21,518 nt of DNA from an uncultured Oscillospiraceae bacterium (GTDB lineage: Bacteria; Bacillota; Clostridia; Oscillospirales; Ruminococcaceae). Location of the stretch: positions 1 to 21,518 of the forward strand of contig CAKSWY010000035.1 of the NCBI GenBank assembly GCA_934513685.1, given 5' to 3'. This document shows, piece by piece, positions 13,354 to 21,449 of this stretch. Numbering within the stretch: position 1 is the stretch's first letter; each line of letters begins with the position of its first letter. Position numbers and translations under genes: made by a program. Below the pieces are notes generated by a model. That model had not been told where the DNA came from and did not search any database. It saw only the letters and a program-made list of their open reading frames with translations.

Positions 13354-14208
13354 ATGCAAAAACGCCTGAAGTTCGGGGCCATCGCCGAAGAAATCGCCAT
13401 TCTAACCGGCGCGCTGGCCATCATCGCAGCGGCGGTGTACTTTTTTCTGGTTCCCAGCCAAACTTCCATCAGCAGCATTTCCGGCCTTGCCATTGTGCTG
13501 GCCAACTTTGTGCCGCTTCCGCTCTCGGCCATTACCATGATTCTGAACGTGGTGCTGCTGATCATCGGCTTTTTCACCTGTGGGCGGGAATTCGGTGCAA
13601 AAACCGTCTACACCAGCCTGCTGCTGCCGGTGTTTCTGGCCGTGCTGGAGCGGCTGTTCCCGAACTGTGGCTCTCTGACGGGAAGCCAGGAGCTGGACGT
13701 GCTGTGCTACATTCTGGTGGTCAGCATCGGGCTGAGCATTCTGTTCAACCGCAACGCCTCCTCCGGCGGGCTGGACATTGTGGCCAAAATCATGAACAAG
13801 TACCTGCACATGGAGCTTGGCAAGGCCATGTCGCTTTCCGGTATGTGCGTGGCCCTCTCGGCCGCGCTGGTGTACGACAAGAAGTCCGTGGTTTTGAGCG
13901 TGCTGGGAACCTATTTCAACGGCATTGTGCTGGACCACTTTATTTTTGACCACAACCTCAAGCGCCGCGTGTGCATCATCACCGAAAAAGAAGAGGAACT
14001 GCGGCAGTTCATCCTGAACGACCTGCACAGCGGCGCCACCATTTATGAATCGTATGGCGCGTACAACCTGCAAAAGCGCCGCGAAATCATCACCATTGTG
14101 GACAAGAACGAATACCAAAAGCTGATGGCCTACATAAGCCGGGAAGACCCGCACGCCTTCATCACGGTTTACACCGTGTCAGACATTCGGTACCAGCCGA
14201 AAATGTGA
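13354..14208 (+). CDS. YitT family membrane protein (DUF161 + DUF2179)
   Basis: A protein of 284 residues. The N-terminal two thirds hold several membrane helices (ILTGALAIIAAAVYFFLV, LSAITMILNVVLLIIGFF, LDVLCYILVVSIGLSIL), with the family's SSISGLAIVLA and SSGGLDIVAKIMNKYL loops. The C-terminal third from about residue 200 is a soluble alpha/beta DUF2179 domain (VCIITEKEEELRQFI ... TIVDKNEYQKLMAYISREDPHAFITVYTV). This is the standard YitT/YpjC layout. The function of the family is not settled; membrane transport or signalling has been proposed. AAGGAGGA lies 7 bp before the ATG. It is transcribed alone and ends in a strong terminator. Confidence 0.92.
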   Translation: MQKRLKFGAIAEEIAILTGALAIIAAAVYFFLVPSQTSISSISGLAIVLANFVPLPLSAITMILNVVLLIIGFFTCGREFGAKTVYTSLLLPVFLAVLERLFPNCGSLTGSQELDVLCYILVVSIGLSILFNRNASSGGLDIVAKIMNKYLHMELGKAMSLSGMCVALSAALVYDKKSVVLSVLGTYFNGIVLDHFIFDHNLKRRVCIITEKEEELRQFILNDLHSGATIYESYGAYNLQKRREIITIVDKNEYQKLMAYISREDPHAFITVYTVSDIRYQPKM

Positions 14209-14218
14209 TGCAGCGTAA

Positions 14219-14256
14219 AACAGCAGCTCCTCGTTGGTTGAGGAGCTGCTGTTTTT
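14219..14256 (+). terminator. Terminator of the YitT-family gene
   Basis: A perfect stem of at least 13 bp (ACAGCAGCTCCTC with GAGGAGCTGCTGT), 7-nt loop and a T5 run, 10 bp after the stop codon. Confidence 0.92.
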
Positions 14257-14322
14257 GTTGGCGCGTGTTTTTTGGGGGAAGGCTTTTTGCGATGACAGCC
14301 AGTAGCCGCACACTCTAGAAGC

Positions 14323-14331
14323 TGTTATAAT
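14323..14331 (+). promoter_or_regulatory. Extended -10 promoter of the alkylation-repair pair
   Basis: TG-T-TATAAT at 14323-14331 is an extended -10 element; no good -35 is seen. Initiation near 14338 would leave only 4 nt before an ATG at 14342, which favours the next ATG (14375) as the real start. Confidence 0.6.
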
Positions 14332-14374
14332 AAGGTATACGATGCAGCTTTCACCGATAAGCGAGGCGACACAG

Positions 14375-15019
14375 ATGTATTTTCAATACGGAGCAGCCGA
14401 GATCGACTATCTGAGCCAAAAGGACAAGCGGCTGGGCGAGGCCATCCAGAAGATCGGCCCGATTCAGCGCGAGGTGGACACCGACCTGTTTTCGGCCGTG
14501 GTGCATCACATCATCGGTCAGCAAATTTCCACCAAAGCGCAGGCCACCATCTGGCAGCGTATGCAAGAAGCCCTCGGCACGGTGGATGCTGCGCACATTC
14601 TCGCGGCTGGCGTGCCGCCGCTGCAAAAGCTGGGCATGACCTTCCGCAAAGCCGAGTACATCACCGACTTTGCACAAAAGGTGCAGAACGGCGAATTCGA
14701 TCTGGAGCACATCGGGCAAAAGCCGGACGCCGAGGTCATTCAGGAGCTGAGCCAGCTGAAGGGCATCGGCGTCTGGACGGCGGAAATGATCCTGTTGTTC
14801 TGCCTGCAGCGGCCCAATGTGTTCAGCTACGACGACCTCGCCGTTCAGCGCGGCCTGCGGATGCTGTACCACCACCGCCGGATCGACCGCAAGCTTTTTG
14901 AAAAATACCGCAGACGTTTCAGCCCCTATTGCAGCGTGGCCAGCCTGTATCTGTGGGCTATTGCGGGCGGCGCTTTGCCGGAAATGCGGGACTACGCGCC
15001 GAAGAAATCAACCAAATAA
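14375..15019 (+). CDS. DNA-3-methyladenine glycosylase family protein (AlkA-like, HhH-GPD)
   Basis: A DNA base-excision enzyme that removes alkylated purines, 214 residues with the start used here. The HhH-GPD core is clear: VVHHIIGQQISTKAQ (42-56), a helix-hairpin-helix LKGIGVWTAEMIL (128-140), and the catalytic Asp in SYDDLAVQRG (Asp153 or Asp154). It lacks the extra N-terminal domain of E. coli AlkA, as do many Firmicute homologues. GAGG lies 9 bp before ATG 14375; an in-frame ATG at 14342 would add 11 residues but leaves almost no leader. The Ogt-type gene follows 84 bp downstream on the same strand, so the pair handles base and O6 alkylation damage. No Ada-type regulator is nearby. Confidence 0.9.
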   Translation: MYFQYGAAEIDYLSQKDKRLGEAIQKIGPIQREVDTDLFSAVVHHIIGQQISTKAQATIWQRMQEALGTVDAAHILAAGVPPLQKLGMTFRKAEYITDFAQKVQNGEFDLEHIGQKPDAEVIQELSQLKGIGVWTAEMILLFCLQRPNVFSYDDLAVQRGLRMLYHHRRIDRKLFEKYRRRFSPYCSVASLYLWAIAGGALPEMRDYAPKKSTK

Positions 15020-15103
15020 TGCTTGTTTTCGTTTTTGTTTCGCTCCGATACGGGCAGTTGTTGCACCTCCCATCGGGCTTTCATTCAATTCGAGGTAACC
15101 GCC

Positions 15104-15637
15104 ATGATGTACACCATGCACTACAATTCCCCGCTGGGCGGCATTCTGCTTGCCGCAGACGAAACCGGCCTGACCGGGCTGTGGTTCGACGGCGAAAAGT
15201 ACTTTGCCGATACGCTCGCCCCGGAATACCAGGAGCAGGAGACGCCCATTCTGCTTGAGACCCAGCGCTGGCTGGACTGTTACTTTCGCGGGCAAAATCC
15301 GGACTTCACGCCGCCGCTTCACCCCATCGGTTCCCCGTTCCGGCAGGAGGTATGGGCGCTGCTGCGTCAAATTCCCTATGGGCAAACCGCCACCTACGGC
15401 GCGCTGGCCCGGCAGCTGGCGAAGCAGCGCAGCCTCCATCATATGTCGGCGCAGGCGGTGGGCGGTGCCGTTGGGCACAATGCGATTTCCATCATCATCC
15501 CCTGCCACCGGGTTGTTGGCTCAAACGGCAGCCTGACCGGGTACGCCGGCGGCATCGACAAAAAAGTAAAGCTGCTGACCCTGGAAAAAGTCTGCATGGA
15601 TGCGCTTTTTATTCCCGCAAAGGGGACCGCACTGTAA
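15104..15637 (+). CDS. ogt: Methylated-DNA--[protein]-cysteine S-methyltransferase
   Basis: A suicide repair protein that moves the methyl group from O6-methylguanine to its own Cys, 177 residues, the usual single-domain length. The active site is IIPCHRVVG with acceptor Cys134, followed by SNGSLTGYAGG with the conserved Asn and the Gly-rich end. The preceding segment GSPFRQEVWALLRQIPYGQTATYGALA contains the conserved helix-turn-helix with its Arg finger area. The start is the first of two consecutive ATG codons at 15104, with GAGGT 7 bp upstream; the 27 residues upstream in frame are unlike the family. It is probably cotranscribed with the AlkA-like gene before it. A terminator follows at 15661. 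Confidence 0.94.
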   Translation: MMYTMHYNSPLGGILLAADETGLTGLWFDGEKYFADTLAPEYQEQETPILLETQRWLDCYFRGQNPDFTPPLHPIGSPFRQEVWALLRQIPYGQTATYGALARQLAKQRSLHHMSAQAVGGAVGHNAISIIIPCHRVVGSNGSLTGYAGGIDKKVKLLTLEKVCMDALFIPAKGTAL

Positions 15638-15660
15638 GATCAGATGGGTATAAAGCAATA

Positions 15661-15692
15661 AATCCGGCCGATTGTTAATCGGTCGGATTTTT
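15661..15692 (+). terminator. Terminator of the alkylation-repair pair
   Basis: AATCCGGCCGATT pairs with AATCGGTCGGATT (one G-T pair, 4-nt loop) and is followed by a T5 run, 24 bp after the ogt stop. Confidence 0.88.
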
Positions 15693-15826
15693 ACATTTGC
15701 GGGTTAACTTGCCAACGGCGAAAGGCTTGTTAAAACCGTTCTTTATAATAGCTTCTGCCTGTGCCTTGCAAGCGTGCACCTGCCGAAACTATGCTAGAGA
15801 GAACGTTTTTTCATCCCAAAATAACA

Positions 15827-15857
15827 GGTCCGGTGGCCGTGCGGCAGCCACCGGACC
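15827..15857 (-). terminator. Candidate terminator of the helicase transcript
   Basis: A perfect 11-bp stem (GGTCCGGTGGC with GCCACCGGACC) and a 9-nt loop. On the minus strand it is followed by TGTTATTTT, a weak T-tract. It lies 144 bp after the helicase stop. The remaining bases of 15693-16000 contain no gene I can support; a plus-strand promoter-like pair (TTGCAA at 15766, TATGCT at 15790) precedes the hairpin. Confidence 0.5.
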
Positions 15858-16000
15858 CATGTTAAGGGAAGTATATCGTCCCACCGGGCGAGTGGTGGAA
15901 CTTCGATTACTATTCTAACGGTACGAGAATGCAAATTTTGTCGTTTTATGGGGGAAGGATTAAAAAGATGAACCTCCGAAGGCAACTACCATTCTTCTGC

Positions 16001-18265
16001 TTATTTCACCCACCACCCGGCTCTATTCTCAGTCGCTCTGCCGCCATTTGGCTTGTATTGGAAATCGAATCCAGCCTTCTTCGCCTCAATTACCAGCGAA
16101 TCGAGTTCGTGACCTCCGATGATCCAAAGTGCACCACCGCTGACGCGCTTGTCTACATAGCGCACATGATGTTGCTTCAACAGCTTCAGAATATTATCCA
16201 GCGGCGCTTCAAAGCCCGGAAGTACCTGTTGTTCTGGTTCACTGAGAAATTCAGGTTTTCCATTAGGGGCATCTTTTCTCTTAGTATGGGCACTGCTCTT
16301 ATTTGTGTTGTTTTTTGTATTCAAGGCAGGTTTCTGCTTTTTATCGGCAGGAGCAGAAGGCCGCGCTTTTTCGCCGACCAGCGACTTGGTCGCATCGGAA
16401 ACCACATTTCTCTGAACCAGGCTTTTAGGATCGAGTGCAGCATAAATCGTGCTTGTCACATCAATGAAATCATCACTGCGGCCTTCCTCCATAATTTGCG
16501 CAGCGCGAAGTTTAACGCAGCGCAGCAGTTCAGAAGTGCGAGCCGTATCGTTCTCCATTTCCACTGCAGTTTCCGGCTCTATGCCGAAGGCCGAAAGTTC
16601 ATCGATCACACGGTTTATCGTTTTTTCCGGTGCACGATAGTATTCGCTGCCGCGAATCCGGATGAATCTCCATCCCAGACGCTCCAGTATGGTCTGGCGC
16701 TCCATGTCTGCACGGATTTTTTCTTCACCGCTGTGCCAACGTTCGCCGTCGCACTCAATCGCTACCGTCTTTTTGCCGCACAAAGCCACCATATCCAACC
16801 GATAAGCACCGACTTCCCACTGCTGGACAAGGTGATACCCGCGGTCAGAAAGTTTTTTTGCAACGTCAGACTCGAACGGGGATTCTGCATGCGCGTCAAT
16901 TTCCGCGTGCCTTATTTCAGACGCGTGAGGATTGGCCGCATAATCAATCAGCTGCTTGCGCAGGTCACCTGGCTTCAGGTCATTGGCTGCATCAAGCGAG
17001 TGCACAACCCAAAGCTGATCTCTTGCACGGCTTGCGGCAACATTGTAACGCTTTCGCATAGCATCATCTACGCCAAAGCCCATCATGCGCAGCGGACCTT
17101 TGCTGGCGTTGCTGTCAACCAGACTAAGAAAGACAACATCACGCTCATCGCCTTGGAAATTGGCAGAGTTTCCACAAAGGACTTTTCGTGCGATGATTTC
17201 TTTCGCATCAATTTTCTGCTCTATTTCCCGCTGAATAACCTTGACCTGCTCATCGCCAAGCAGAGAGATGACACCAAATGTTTTCCCCTGATATTCTTCC
17301 TGCTCCATACAGGCTTTCATCAACGCAACGATGGTTTTGGCTTCTTTCTCATTGGTTTGGGCTCTTTCGGAACGAATGCCGTCTGTCACACGATAGTTGA
17401 CAACCGCCGGGAGGAGTGTGCTGCTGCTGGCGTCCCGTAAGGGTTTGATTTTATTATCATAGGACAGCATATTGCTGAAACCGATAATGTCCGGCACACA
17501 GCGGAAATGCTCCCGCAGCATCAAGGGCTGGAACGTGGTTGCAGCAATCTCGTAAATCGAGGTTTTTGCGTTGTATAGGTGTGCGTTCGGAATTTTATCT
17601 CGCAGATACATCTGCTCCAATGCACTCATTTTTTGGGCCTCTGTACCAACTGCCATTGGGCTGACCTGTTTATCGTCACCAACAATAATCAGTTTCTTGC
17701 CCATATACAAAATGGCGAGCGAAGAAACATCCGACTGGCTTGCCTCATCAATAATGACGACGTCAAATTTGTTTTCCTTCGGGTTCAAATTCTCCAATGC
17801 CTTGTTGATCGGCATAATCCAGCAGGGCACTGCGTTCTGGCATTTTGACATCAACTCCCGCGCTTTTGCTTTCAACGCCGGAGCCGTTTTGCCTGTGCCC
17901 TTTCCAGTTCGCCTGACCGTTAATTTCCAGCCCTGCAAAGCCTGCTTCATATCAATATCGGCTTCGGTTCTGAGCAAAAGATGATACCATCCACACTTTT
18001 CCGCATATTCTGCCGTGATGGCTCGATAGTCCTTGCTTAATCTCAGGCTATCAGCTTGAAGCTGTTCAAATGGCTTTTTTACAATGCCATCAATGATGCC
18101 GGAAAGCTGCTTCCACTTCCATGCATCTTCAATGGTATCGGGGACGATTTTCTCACCGTGAATACCCTTGCGGTTCTGAATGGCATCAGCCCACTGCGGC
18201 GCAACAGATTTGAGCGAAACTAGCATGTCATCTCTGCTGCGTAGCAACGCGTATTTTTCGTACAT
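16001..18265 (-). CDS. Superfamily-1 helicase with Vsr/MTES_1575-like nuclease domain, C-terminal part after amber codon
   Basis: The C-terminal 754 residues of a giant helicase-nuclease, in the same reading frame as the part at 18389-21049. It holds Walker B and motif II (VVIIDEASQ, 169-177 from this ATG), motif III (VGDDKQVSPMAVG), and AAA_12 motifs (ANFQGDERDVVFLSL, then RYNVAASRARDQLWVVHS). These match the C-terminal half of AAA_11/AAA_12 SF1B helicases. A Vsr/MTES_1575-type endonuclease domain follows: YRLDMVALCGKK with its Asp, AIECDG as the ExD pair, WHSGEEK, then LGWRFIRIRGSEYYR. A linker and a small terminal domain end in GGRATENRAGWWVK. The ATG at 18265 has no good ribosome binding site, and the 41 codons before it are open and helicase-like, so this is better read as the rest of one interrupted gene than as a separate subunit. 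Confidence 0.85.
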   Translation of the reverse strand: MYEKYALLRSRDDMLVSLKSVAPQWADAIQNRKGIHGEKIVPDTIEDAWKWKQLSGIIDGIVKKPFEQLQADSLRLSKDYRAITAEYAEKCGWYHLLLRTEADIDMKQALQGWKLTVRRTGKGTGKTAPALKAKARELMSKCQNAVPCWIMPINKALENLNPKENKFDVVIIDEASQSDVSSLAILYMGKKLIIVGDDKQVSPMAVGTEAQKMSALEQMYLRDKIPNAHLYNAKTSIYEIAATTFQPLMLREHFRCVPDIIGFSNMLSYDNKIKPLRDASSSTLLPAVVNYRVTDGIRSERAQTNEKEAKTIVALMKACMEQEEYQGKTFGVISLLGDEQVKVIQREIEQKIDAKEIIARKVLCGNSANFQGDERDVVFLSLVDSNASKGPLRMMGFGVDDAMRKRYNVAASRARDQLWVVHSLDAANDLKPGDLRKQLIDYAANPHASEIRHAEIDAHAESPFESDVAKKLSDRGYHLVQQWEVGAYRLDMVALCGKKTVAIECDGERWHSGEEKIRADMERQTILERLGWRFIRIRGSEYYRAPEKTINRVIDELSAFGIEPETAVEMENDTARTSELLRCVKLRAAQIMEEGRSDDFIDVTSTIYAALDPKSLVQRNVVSDATKSLVGEKARPSAPADKKQKPALNTKNNTNKSSAHTKRKDAPNGKPEFLSEPEQQVLPGFEAPLDNILKLLKQHHVRYVDKRVSGGALWIIGGHELDSLVIEAKKAGFDFQYKPNGGRATENRAGWWVK

Positions 18266-18388
18266 TTTCTCTAAGGCAGAGAACGCAGCGGCATAACTTT
18301 GAACATTGCCTTTGCGCAGCGCATTGGAAAGCGCTGCGCAGAGGTTACTGGTACTGCGTTTTCCGGAAAGAAGAATTCGTTCATTTTG

Positions 18389-18391
18389 CTA
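18389..18391 (-). other. Single in-frame amber codon splitting the helicase-nuclease gene
   Basis: Read on the minus strand: ...GAA GTC TGC TAG CAA AAT GAA..., and the frame then stays open for 795 more codons. A CAG-to-TAG or TGG-to-TAG change, or a sequencing error, would explain it. The following CAA gives TAG-CAA, the first part of a known leaky-stop context (TAG-CAR-YYA); the last triplet does not match. Confidence 0.9.
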
Positions 18392-21049
18392 GCAGACTTC
18401 CTCTTTCTCTCCTACCTCGAGAATCAGACGGCAGATCTCGCAAAGGTTCGGAATCGTTTGCTGAATGGCATCAAGGATTTTGGAAGTGGCCGTCAAATCG
18501 GAATCCAAGGCGGTTGTTCCGAAGATTTGAGCAGAAGGAAGCCCGGCACCCTGCAGCAATTCTATCAGCTTGGCATAGTCGTTCTGATACCAATTCAAGT
18601 AGGTCTGAATAGTCGGAATCCAATTGCGCGCGATTCGCTCGGGAGATTCTCCCTCTAAATCAAAGAAAGCTGGGACGCCACGTCCTGCCAATAACTGATT
18701 CCAATATACAGCACATTTTTCCCGCATTTCCGAAAATTCGATTGCATGCAGAATCAAATCGCAATCTGCGGCAGACTGTGCCAATTGACCGTTAATTTTT
18801 ACACTTTCGTGGGCGGCAATATATTGTTTGTGGAACATTCTGGTCAGTGCCGGGATTTTTCCACCCGGATTGATGACCTCCTTCAACGCCGCAAACAGTG
18901 GCTTTAGTTCACTAACTTTTTCCGTCTGAACAAATGCAATTTCTTTTCCAAACTGTTCTTCAACCAGAGTTTCTGCGTAAGCACACGTCTCGTTGATTTG
19001 TTCAATTAACAATTCCCAGCGCCGAAGATAGGGGCCACCGTTTTTACCGTCCACCGCGGCGGATTTCATCCATTCATCGATGGACGTAAAATTTGGGATA
19101 CACGCCGAAAGCGCCTGCAATGCATCCTTACTCGGATAAGGAATCTTTGCGTTTCCATTAAGTCCCTCGATTTCAATCAATCGCTCCGTGGAGTGATTGT
19201 GAACTTTCCACTTTTGAATCTGCTCAATTTCCTTTACTCTGGCTTGTGCGGATTGCAATTCTCTCTGCAGGCGCTCAAATTCTGGAGGTGAGAGGAGTTC
19301 AATTGGATTGGGCAAGTCAGTAAGGAGTTCTTTTTCATCGCTTTCTGATACACTTCCATTGCTGCGGTAAAGCTGTGTCAGCTGCTCAAACGTAAGCGGC
19401 AGCGCTGAGTGAAGCCGCACGTTACCCGGAATGTAGGATAGATCCTTTTCGTGTTCCGTTACAAACGCAGCGGCCTTGGAGGGAGAAAACTCCTCCCCAT
19501 TGTATACAATGCAGTTGCATTCCTGATTCAACAAGGCAAAAATATTGCGGCGAACCTCGGAAAGCTGCTGAATCACCTGTTTGCGCTCTCTAGCAAGACG
19601 TTCCATTTCCCGGCACATTTCGTACGAGGTGGTTTTTGACATTATGTCGGTAATGCCGTCCACCGAGCGTTCCATATCGCGGCTTGAATCTTCCAAAACT
19701 GATACGCAAAGATTCTGCAAACCGGGTGCAACTTTTTCTTTCAGAACATTAAGGGCCTTCTTTGTGTGGCTTGTTACAAGAATACTTTTGCCCTGCGCGA
19801 GAAAGTGCCCTACCAGATTGGCAATGGTATGCGTTTTACCGGTACCCGGAGGTCCTTGCACCAAAACCGCATTGTATCTCTCGATGCGGTGCGCTATTTC
19901 AAGCTGTTCTTTGTTCGCCTCTTTAGAAAGCAGTACATCAACGCTCTCTCCGCCAACAGCAGCCAACTGCTCCTCTACAGATTCCTCACCGCAATCCTCT
20001 GGTAAATCAATTTTGCCGCCGCTGACGATATCTACGATAGGGGCAGGAACAAAAGCGGTTTGCTGTATATTTTCAATGATTTTCTCGATTGCTTTCGGGG
20101 TTCCGTCCAGCCGGTTCCGGACGATATAACAAGGCGAAAGATACAGCAGGAAGCGATTCTGTCGATCCCATCCTTCCGGAATTCCGTTTTCCGAGAAAAT
20201 GCTGTCGGAAGAAAGCTGCCGAACCAGTGCTTTCAGAAAAGCAGGTGTATCGATCCGATCCAGCGGGTGATAATCATTGGCAAGCAGGTCATCGTTCAGC
20301 GCACTGATTGGATTAATGCCATCCATTTTCTGAAGCAGCGCAGAGTACAATTCAGAGGACGCGTCTGTATCGTGAATGGAAATGACATTTTCCTGTTCGT
20401 CATAAGTCAACTTCACTCTGCGCGTCAGTACTGGGTGCGCAATTTTGCCGTCCTTCGAATCACACAGCATACCGTTTGCAACAATCAGCTCTTCGGTCTC
20501 AGCCTCTCTCTGCAATTCAAAATAAAGCTGGTACAGGTCTTTAAACAGCCTGTATGGTTCTTCAATCAACTTTTGACGCGCGGCCCATTCCGAGCGAAGC
20601 GAGCGCCAACTGTAATAGGCTTCGACCCGCTCCTTAGAATCCTCAAATCGTTCGATATAAGCAATTTCAGTGGAAGATTCTGTGGTTTCAGAAGCATCTG
20701 CTGCAAATGTTTTCTCAATCGTAATACTGGCTTCCATGTGGTAATCATCCCATCCTGGACGCAGCCAATCCGAAAACAGCTCACTTGGTGCCGGGCATTT
20801 CTCAAATTCCGGCTTACGAACAGACAACAATACATCGCTTGCACTTTCGTCTTCTTCCGTCACCCGATCTCGATAAGCCACCGTGATGTATTCAGAAGCA
20901 TCGGGGAGATCCGAAATTGAGAGATGCCATGAGTAATCCGCGACGTTCAAAACAACTTTTTGATTGAGTTTGTTTAATTCTTTAATGAATTCAAACAAGG
21001 CAATTGCCTTTTCCTGATCGGACAAGGTTCGAACATCCTTTTCTGCCAT
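18389..21049 (-). CDS. Superfamily-1 helicase (AAA_11 type), N-terminal part up to amber codon
   Basis: The first 886 residues of a predicted 1682-residue helicase-nuclease. Residues 1-370 are a family-specific N-terminal region without motifs I know. The helicase core then opens with EQLEIAHRIE (Q-motif-like) and Walker A GPPGTGKT at 399-406, followed by SILVTSHTKKALNVL (motif Ia). A long helical insertion with coiled-coil character (EMERLARERKQVIQQL and later QRELQSAQARVKEIEQ) fills the rest; motif II lies beyond the amber codon. Alone, this part has no complete ATPase site. The start at 21049 follows GGAGG by 9 bp, with a good promoter upstream. AT content is clearly higher than in the genes at 1-15700, and tRNA-Lys is adjacent, both typical of acquired DNA. 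Similar helicase/Vsr-like nuclease fusions are known among anti-phage genes; a defence role is inferred. Confidence 0.87.
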   Translation of the reverse strand: MAEKDVRTLSDQEKAIALFEFIKELNKLNQKVVLNVADYSWHLSISDLPDASEYITVAYRDRVTEEDESASDVLLSVRKPEFEKCPAPSELFSDWLRPGWDDYHMEASITIEKTFAADASETTESSTEIAYIERFEDSKERVEAYYSWRSLRSEWAARQKLIEEPYRLFKDLYQLYFELQREAETEELIVANGMLCDSKDGKIAHPVLTRRVKLTYDEQENVISIHDTDASSELYSALLQKMDGINPISALNDDLLANDYHPLDRIDTPAFLKALVRQLSSDSIFSENGIPEGWDRQNRFLLYLSPCYIVRNRLDGTPKAIEKIIENIQQTAFVPAPIVDIVSGGKIDLPEDCGEESVEEQLAAVGGESVDVLLSKEANKEQLEIAHRIERYNAVLVQGPPGTGKTHTIANLVGHFLAQGKSILVTSHTKKALNVLKEKVAPGLQNLCVSVLEDSSRDMERSVDGITDIMSKTTSYEMCREMERLARERKQVIQQLSEVRRNIFALLNQECNCIVYNGEEFSPSKAAAFVTEHEKDLSYIPGNVRLHSALPLTFEQLTQLYRSNGSVSESDEKELLTDLPNPIELLSPPEFERLQRELQSAQARVKEIEQIQKWKVHNHSTERLIEIEGLNGNAKIPYPSKDALQALSACIPNFTSIDEWMKSAAVDGKNGGPYLRRWELLIEQINETCAYAETLVEEQFGKEIAFVQTEKVSELKPLFAALKEVINPGGKIPALTRMFHKQYIAAHESVKINGQLAQSAADCDLILHAIEFSEMREKCAVYWNQLLAGRGVPAFFDLEGESPERIARNWIPTIQTYLNWYQNDYAKLIELLQGAGLPSAQIFGTTALDSDLTATSKILDAIQQTIPNLCEICRLILEVGEKEEVC

Positions 21050-21100
21050 TACAAGTATCCTCCGACAGTAACTCGCAAAGTGGAACAATCTATTTAGTGA

Positions 21101-21130
21101 ATTATACCGCAGAATAGATACTTATAGCAA
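21101..21130 (-). promoter_or_regulatory. Sigma-A promoter of the helicase-nuclease gene
   Basis: On the minus strand, TTGCTA (21125-21130), 18 bp and TATAAT (21101-21106). The start point is near 21094, with a 45-nt leader. Confidence 0.7.
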
Positions 21131-21235
21131 GCTATTAGCAAACTACTTCGTCCAAAAAGCAACGGGTGCAAGTTTAAAATTCTTTTAAACGGATGTTCTA
21201 TGACGCAGAACCAGTGGCTTCTGGTTTCCGACATA

Positions 21236-21268
21236 CAAAAAGCGGCTCAGTCACACACACTGAACCGC
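21236..21268 (-). terminator. Terminator upstream of the helicase gene
   Basis: On the minus strand, AGCGGTTCAGT pairs with ACTGAGCCGCT (one mismatch, 7-nt loop) and a T5 run follows. It would stop transcription coming from the tRNA side. No gene is evident in 21270-21408; that AT-rich stretch holds two GTAGTC repeats (21365 and 21376). Confidence 0.7.
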
Positions 21269-21408
21269 TAAACGCTAGAAACCTACCATCAAGAAAGTAC
21301 TTGCAACTCTTTATTTTTTATAAACAATTTAATCAAGTAGAAAAAGCGTGAATTGAAATGTAATGTAGTCCAAAAGTAGTCAGCGTCATAAATTCCGGAT
21401 AAACAACA

Positions 21409-21445
21409 AAAGACGACAGTCGTTTTTCAACGCACTGCCGTCTTT
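21409..21445 (-). terminator. Terminator of the tRNA-Lys transcript
   Basis: AAAGACGACAGT (21409-21420) pairs with ACTGCCGTCTTT (21434-21445), one mismatch. The minus-strand end reads CGTCTTTTGTTG. It lies 4 bp after the tRNA CCA end. Confidence 0.72.
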
Positions 21446-21449
21446 ATTC

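Noticed and set aside
15697..15918. A 73-codon plus-strand ORF after the ogt terminator
   Set aside because: No ribosome binding site, and it runs through a promoter-like element and a perfect hairpin; its composition is not protein-like.
15929..17440. A 503-codon plus-strand open frame opposite the nuclease part of the helicase gene
   Set aside because: No recognisable domain is present, and the opposite strand has clear SF1 helicase and nuclease motifs over the same bases.
18266..18391. Two separate helicase subunits with the second starting at 18265
   Set aside because: Kept only as an annotation convenience. The intervening codons are open in the same frame and the ATG has no ribosome binding site, so a split single gene is more likely.
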